DNA of 30,911 nt, from assembly GCF_052116585.1 (NCBI RefSeq), contig NZ_JBQKKT010000029.1:1-30911 (forward strand), in the 5' to 3' direction. This document shows, piece after piece, positions 27,590 through 30,911 of the stretch. The notes below the pieces were generated by a model, which was not told where the DNA came from, ran no database searches, and saw only the letters and a program-made list of their open reading frames with translations. A program made the position numbers and the translations under genes. Within the stretch, counting starts at the first letter, position 1; each line of letters begins with the position of its first letter. This DNA is from Luteococcus sp052116585. GTDB lineage: Bacteria; Actinomycetota; Actinomycetes; Propionibacteriales; Propionibacteriaceae.

Positions 27590-27886
27590 TCAGCTGCGGA
27601 CGAGCCGGGCGATCGCCCGACTGGCCTCCTGGATCTTGCGGTCGGCCTCCTCGCCACCCTGCTGTGCTGCATGCAGCACGCAGTGGTTCAGGTGCTCGTC
27701 CAGCAGCCCGAGGGCCACCGATTCGAGGGCGCTGGTCATCGCGGAGATCTGGGTGAGGATGTCGATGCAGTACTTCTCCTCGTCCACCATCTTCTGCAGG
27801 CCGCGGGCCTGCCCCTCGATCCGCTTGAGTCGGTTGAGATAGTTGGCCTTGTTCTCGATGTAGCCGTGATGGTGTTCCTGCTCCAT
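27590..27886 (-). CDS. csoR: Copper-sensing transcriptional repressor CsoR
   Basis: A 98-residue all-helical repressor (DUF156 family). It binds operator DNA as a tetramer and lets go when Cu(I) is bound. The copper fingerprint Cys-His-Cys is complete: Cys40, His65 and Cys69. The N-terminal helix NYLNRLKRIEGQARGLQKM contains the conserved R-x-x-G-Q-x-R-G pattern. The start at 27886 is chosen because a TACCAT -10 box lies seven bases upstream, giving a leaderless transcript; ATG codons at 27895 and 27907 would overlap promoter and operator. The His-rich start EQEHHHG may add a metal site. It is the first gene of csoR-copZ-copA, so copper relieves repression of the whole unit. Confidence 0.95.
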   Translation of the reverse strand: MEQEHHHGYIENKANYLNRLKRIEGQARGLQKMVDEEKYCIDILTQISAMTSALESVALGLLDEHLNHCVLHAAQQGGEEADRKIQEASRAIARLVRS

Positions 27887-27893
27887 GCACCCC

Positions 27894-27922
27894 ATGGTAC
27901 CCCCCATGGGTATGAGAACCAA
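27894..27922 (-). promoter_or_regulatory. csoR operon promoter with CsoR-type box
   Basis: On the minus strand a -35 box TTGGTT (27922-27917), a 17-base spacer and a -10 box TACCAT (27899-27894) precede the start codon by seven bases. The spacer holds TACCC-N5-GGGTA (27898-27912), a G-tract inverted repeat of the kind bound by CsoR proteins. It overlaps the -10 box by two bases, well placed for repression. Confidence 0.65.
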
Positions 27923-28000
27923 GTGGACCCTTCGGCCTTCAACCTCTGAGCCGCGAGATGGTCGCCACCAATACCGCCTGTCAGCCGTGGTTGACCCACG

Positions 28001-28283
28001 CCATCCACAAGGCCCTGTGGAAAACTCCTGTGGACAATTCCCGCGAGCCACATGTTCGACCCTTCGTCAAGTACGCCCAGCCAGACGGCGCGTTCACCAC
28101 CCCAACCCCCGGAAATTTGTCGACAAGGCACCCAGAACGCCATACCACCTTGTCAACTGGTCCTATGTTGAGCGTTAGAACTTTCTTGGAGTCGTTCATT
28201 TCTCGTTCTCCACAGAGACACCCGCGGCGGTCCACAAGAATCCACAGAGCTTCCACACCCCCTGTGGAAAAGTCCGTGGATGA
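28001..28283. promoter_or_regulatory. Cluster of DnaA-box-like 9-mers upstream of dnaB
   Basis: Within the 440-base spacer between csoR and dnaB (27923-28361), which holds no gene, many CCACA/TGTGG cores occur. TGTGGACAA at 28029-28037 matches the actinobacterial DnaA box TTGTCCACA exactly, on the minus strand. Near matches are TGTGGAAAA at 28016 and 28263, TTCTCCACA at 28206, CGGTCCACA at 28228, GAATCCACA at 28238 and GCTTCCACA at 28249. Other elements are the palindrome TTGTCGACAA (28117-28126) and an inverted repeat GACAAGG/CCTTGTC (28122-28154). Confidence 0.6.
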
Positions 28284-28288
28284 CTCGG

Positions 28289-28317
28289 TGGACGGCTTCC
28301 CGACTCAGAGCTAGGTT
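28289..28317 (+). promoter_or_regulatory. dnaB promoter
   Basis: TGGACG (28289-28294), a 17-base spacer and TAGGTT (28312-28317) predict a start near 28324 and a leader of about 38 bases with the ribosome binding site GGAGGGG (28351-28357). The second cluster of DnaA-like boxes ends just upstream of the -35 box. Confidence 0.5.
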
Positions 28318-28361
28318 GGAGCGGCGGGGCCTCTCGGCCAGGCACATCCAGGAGGGGAACC

Positions 28362-30137
28362 ATGAGCGAGTCTTCCTACGAGTCGTCGCCGCCGGATGGC
28401 GCCAGCAGCCCCATCGACCGCACTCCCCCGCAGGACCTGGCCGCCGAGCAGAGCGTCCTGGGCGCCATGCTGATGAGCAAGGACGCCATCGCCGACGTCG
28501 TCGAGGTGCTCAAGGGGCGCGACTTCTACCGTCCCGCGCATGAACTGATCTACGAGGCGATCCTCGACCTCTACGGGCGTGGCGAGCCGGCCGACCCCGT
28601 CACCGTCGCCGACGAGTTGAGCAAGCGCGGCGAGATCTCCAAGGTGGGTGGCCACGTCTACCTGGCCGACCTGCTGGCCAGCGTCTCCATTGCCGCCAAT
28701 GCCGGCTACTACGCGGAGATCGTCCGGGACAAGGCGGTGCTGCGGCGCCTCGTCGAGGCCTCCATCAAGATCGCACAGATGGGCTACCAGGGCCAGGGCG
28801 ACGTCACCGACATCGTCGATGCCGCCCAGCAGACCATCTATGAGGTCAGCGAGGGCAAGACCAGCGACGACTACAAGCCGCTGAGCGTGCTGATCGAGCC
28901 GGCCATCGACGAGATCGAGTCGATCGCAAATCGTGGCGGCGAGATGAGCGGTGTGCCGACGGGCTTCGCGGAGCTGGATGAGCTGACCAATGGCCTGCAT
29001 GCCGGCCAGATGATCATCATCGCGGCGCGGCCTGCTGTGGGCAAGTCAACGCTGGCTCTGGACTTTGCCCGTGCGGCGGCGATCAAGCACAAGCTGACAA
29101 CGGCTTTCTTCTCGCTCGAGATGAGCCAGACCGAGATCGTGATGCGTCTGCTCTCGGCCGAGGCGCAGGTGCCTCTGAACCACATCCGCGGCGGCAAGAT
29201 GACCGAGGAGGACTGGAGCCGAGTGGTGCGCAAGACCGCCCAGGTCTCCGAGGCGCCCTTCTTCATCGACGACTCGCCCAACCTGACGATGATGGAGATC
29301 CGCGCCAAGGCTCGCCGCCTCAAGCAGCGGCACGACCTGAAGCTCGTGATCATCGACTACATGCAGCTGATGACCTCGGGCAAGAAGGTGGAGAGCCGCC
29401 AGCTGGAGGTCTCCGAGTTCTCCCGCCAGATCAAGCTGCTGGCCAAGGAACTCCAGATCCCCGTCATCGCGCTCTCCCAGCTGAATCGTGGCCCCGAGCA
29501 GCGCACCGACAAGAAGCCGATGCTCTCCGACCTTCGCGAGTCAGGCTGTCTGACCGCGAGCACGAGCATCCTGAAGGCCGACGGCAGCGCAATCCCCTTG
29601 GGGGAACTGGTCGAATCAGGCGCTCGAAATGTCGAGATCCGGTCCATGAACTCCAAGGGCGCGATCGTGACCGCCAACCTGACGCACGCGTTCACGTCCG
29701 GCCACAAGATGGCCTATCTGATGCAGCTCTCCTCCGGCGAGCAGATTGAAGCCACAGCGAATCACAAATTCTTCCGACCAGACGGATGGACTGCGCTTGA
29801 GTCACTGTCTGCTGGCGACCAACTTGCCGTACCCCGTGGATCCGCAATCAACTGGACCAGCATCGAATCGATCACGGCGATTGGGGAACGCGACGTCTTC
29901 GACGCGACGGTCGAGGACACGCACAACTTCATTGCCAACGGCATCGTGGCCCACAACAGCCTCGAGCAGGACGCGGACATGGTGATCCTGCTGCACCGCG
30001 ATGACGTGTATGACAAGGAATCCAGCCGCGCGGGCGAGGCCGACCTGATCGTCGCCAAGCACCGAAATGGCCGCACCGACACCGTCGTGACCGCCTTCCA
30101 GGGTCACTACTCGCGTTTCGTGGACATGCAACACTGA
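28362..30137 (+). CDS. dnaB: Replicative DNA helicase DnaB containing an intein
   Basis: The hexameric helicase that unwinds DNA at the replication fork, moving on the lagging strand and loading primase. The precursor is 591 residues; removing the 137-residue intein leaves 454, the normal size. N-terminal helical domain about 20-125, linker, then a RecA-like ATPase domain: Walker A ARPAVGKST (222-230), FFSLEMS (249-255) with the catalytic Glu, Walker B LVIIDYMQL (328-336), and SQLNRGPEQR (372-381). The intein interrupts LRESG and SLEQDAD, a highly conserved stretch. The ATG is supported by GGAGGGG. It stands alone behind a spacer rich in DnaA-like boxes. Without splicing the ATPase core would be disrupted, so splicing must be efficient if this is the only dnaB. 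Confidence 0.96.
   Translation: MSESSYESSPPDGASSPIDRTPPQDLAAEQSVLGAMLMSKDAIADVVEVLKGRDFYRPAHELIYEAILDLYGRGEPADPVTVADELSKRGEISKVGGHVYLADLLASVSIAANAGYYAEIVRDKAVLRRLVEASIKIAQMGYQGQGDVTDIVDAAQQTIYEVSEGKTSDDYKPLSVLIEPAIDEIESIANRGGEMSGVPTGFAELDELTNGLHAGQMIIIAARPAVGKSTLALDFARAAAIKHKLTTAFFSLEMSQTEIVMRLLSAEAQVPLNHIRGGKMTEEDWSRVVRKTAQVSEAPFFIDDSPNLTMMEIRAKARRLKQRHDLKLVIIDYMQLMTSGKKVESRQLEVSEFSRQIKLLAKELQIPVIALSQLNRGPEQRTDKKPMLSDLRESGCLTASTSILKADGSAIPLGELVESGARNVEIRSMNSKGAIVTANLTHAFTSGHKMAYLMQLSSGEQIEATANHKFFRPDGWTALESLSAGDQLAVPRGSAINWTSIESITAIGERDVFDATVEDTHNFIANGIVAHNSLEQDADMVILLHRDDVYDKESSRAGEADLIVAKHRNGRTDTVVTAFQGHYSRFVDMQH
29547..29957 (+). other. Mini-intein within DnaB (no homing endonuclease)
   Basis: A 137-residue protein-splicing element, DnaB residues 396-532. 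Block A begins with Cys1 (CLTASTSILKADG). Block B is ATANHKFF with Thr70 and His73. Block F is VFDATVEDTHNF with His126. Block G ends His136-Asn137, followed by Ser+1 of the host. All splicing residues are present. Only five residues (about 98-102) lie where larger inteins carry a homing endonuclease. The insertion site matches the known cyanobacterial Ssp DnaB intein, and the sequence around block B is closely similar as I remember it. Codons such as GCA, TCA, CGA, AAA, GGA and CAA are commoner here than in the flanks, suggesting transfer from a less GC-rich source. Confidence 0.94.
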
Positions 30138-30474
30138 CTCGCGCTCCTGTTGTCTGTCGAGATGCAGCGAAGACTGAACACGAGCCTCAATATTCTGAAT
30201 ATGAAGTTTCTAAGAAAGATGCTGTAGCCCTTGCGGTCATCACTCGACCGTGCTGTGGATCCGGTGGGATTCCGAGCTGGGTGTGGCGCCAGTGCCGTCC
30301 ATCGCTGTCGCCCCCTCGCCGGTCCAGCTACGCGCGGGCGCTGACAGGGTTGAAGGATCGCCGGCGCCTGCTGGGTGAAGGACTTGGACCGGCTGGCGGG
30401 AGGCGCGTGACATCGATCATCTGCCGAATGGCGCGCGTTGGCGTGACTAACGGCAGAGGCAAGCACTCGGTGTC
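30138..30474. other. Gap after dnaB with two AT-rich palindromes
   Basis: No gene is recognisable. Next to each other lie ATATTC-T-GAATAT (30190-30202) and TTTCT-A-AGAAA (30207-30217), perfect palindromes with centres 16 bases apart in an otherwise GC-rich region. Further on, CTGCCG (30421-30426) and CGGCAG (30451-30456) form an inverted repeat just upstream of the next gene's -10 box. No terminator was identified for dnaB. Confidence 0.5.
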
Positions 30475-30480
30475 TAGGAT
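30475..30480 (+). promoter_or_regulatory. -10 box of the small membrane protein gene, leaderless
   Basis: TAGGAT ends seven bases before GTG at 30488 and there is no ribosome binding site. The spacing equals that of the other leaderless genes here. A good -35 box was not found. Confidence 0.4.
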
Positions 30481-30487
30481 GACCAAC

Positions 30488-30799
30488 GTGGACGAGAAGG
30501 AACATTGGCACCAAGCCGTTGGCATGACCGAGCCCGACCATGACGCGCCACCACCACGCAGGCGGTCTCTGCCTTGGATCGGGGTCGGCGTGGTCTTGTT
30601 CGTCGGGGCCCTACTCGTCGCCCAGCACGGAATCAACGTCGAGGACGAGCTGTACTCCGCAGGCTTCCTGGTTGGCTCGTTCGTTCTTCTCGTTCCCGCC
30701 TTCTACGCCCTCGTCATCCGAGGCCTTGGTGTGCCCTCGCAGAGGAAGACCCCCAACAGCGGCGCGATCGATGATCTGCTGGGCCCGCCATCATCCTGA
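30488..30799 (+). CDS. Small two-helix membrane protein of unknown function
   Basis: A protein of 103 residues that I do not recognise. A polar, His/Pro/Arg-rich N-terminus (about 1-30, ending PPPRRRS) is followed by a hydrophobic segment LPWIGVGVVLFVGALLVAQHG, a short acidic loop INVEDELYS, and a second helix GFLVGSFVLLVPAFYALVI. The polar tail is about 25 residues long. By the positive-inside rule both ends should face the cytoplasm. The start is uncertain: GTG 30488 fits the -10 box, while ATG 30479 would add three residues. It is followed at 30811 by a stable hairpin, which supports it being a real transcription unit. Its neighbour dnaB gives no functional hint. Confidence 0.6.
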   Translation: MDEKEHWHQAVGMTEPDHDAPPPRRRSLPWIGVGVVLFVGALLVAQHGINVEDELYSAGFLVGSFVLLVPAFYALVIRGLGVPSQRKTPNSGAIDDLLGPPSS

Positions 30800-30810
30800 T
30801 CTCATGGGTT

Positions 30811-30852
30811 CTACCGGGCCTGGCGATCGGGTGTCAGGCTTGGTTCCGGTAG
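30811..30852 (+). terminator. Nested hairpin after the small membrane protein
   Basis: CTACCGG (30811-30817) pairs with CCGGTAG (30846-30852), and inside it GCCTG pairs with CAGGC. A six-base bulge sits on the right side and a 12-base loop at the tip. It begins 12 bases after the stop codon and probably terminates the unit. Bases 30853-30911 show nothing further. Confidence 0.55.
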
Positions 30853-30911
30853 CGACGGGCGGGTCAGCACTCATCACTCTTCTGACCCTGCGAGGTCTGG
30901 CGGCAGACAGT

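Noticed and set aside
27958..28347. Small open frames in the csoR-dnaB spacer
   Set aside because: None has a ribosome binding site or protein-like composition, and they run through DnaA-like boxes and promoter elements.
27923..28361. Chromosomal replication origin
   Set aside because: DnaA-like boxes are dense, but dnaA and dnaN are not in the window and only one box is an exact match. I keep it as a DnaA-box cluster and not as oriC.

Overview
The window is about 31 kb of GC-rich DNA whose dense gene packing, secreted-protein style and gene content point to a facultatively anaerobic actinobacterium. A member of the Propionibacteriaceae is my best guess. The basis is the combination of a cytochrome bd oxidase operon, a single-chain pyruvate:ferredoxin (flavodoxin) oxidoreductase, a CsoR copper operon and an actinobacterial-type DnaB. 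This is an inference from gene content; there is no rRNA gene in the window.

Layout, left to right. (1) 1-4760: the tail of an unknown gene, then a TetR regulator with a textbook operator between its -35 and -10 boxes, followed by a two-gene heterodimeric ABC exporter. One exporter half has a degenerate ATP site and the other a canonical one. (2) 4770-6716: a repeat-rich convergent spacer, a small secreted GH19-type lysozyme/chitinase on the minus strand, a flavin-reductase-fold protein, and an unusually AT-rich stretch without a gene. (3) 6717-13190: a BlaI-family repressor divergent from cydA-cydB-cydD-cydC. The operon ends in a 30-bp duplication and two tandem 29-bp hairpin units. (4) 13220-17903: a large MalT-like LuxR regulator with a degenerate P-loop and three 24-bp repeats in front of it, a zinc alcohol dehydrogenase, a thiamine-binding (MTH1187-type) protein and a GNAT acetyltransferase. 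(5) 18029-24613: a three-gene redox operon made of a GltD-like FAD/Fe-S protein, the oxidoreductase nifJ, and a dihydroorotate-dehydrogenase-like FMN barrel that lacks the usual catalytic loop. (6) 24632-27922: terminator and repeat-rich convergent spacer, then the csoR-copZ-copA copper operon on the minus strand, driven from one promoter with a CsoR-type box. (7) 27923-30911: a cluster of DnaA-box-like 9-mers, dnaB carrying a natural 137-residue mini-intein, and a small two-helix membrane protein.

How the genes work together: cydABDC builds and matures a high-affinity terminal oxidase. The nifJ operon oxidises pyruvate and appears able to pass electrons to ferredoxin/flavodoxin, NAD(P) and possibly an FMN enzyme. 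With the alcohol dehydrogenase and flavin reductase this makes a largely redox and energy neighbourhood suited to changing oxygen supply. Copper export, drug export and dnaB are separate units.

A recurrent regulatory theme is a TAnnnT -10 element placed 6 to 8 bases before the start codon with no ribosome binding site, implying leaderless mRNAs for several genes, notably the small regulators. The items most worth following are the GltD-like/NifJ/DHOD-like module, the DnaB mini-intein, the DnaA-box cluster in front of dnaB and the repeat arrays beside the LuxR regulator.
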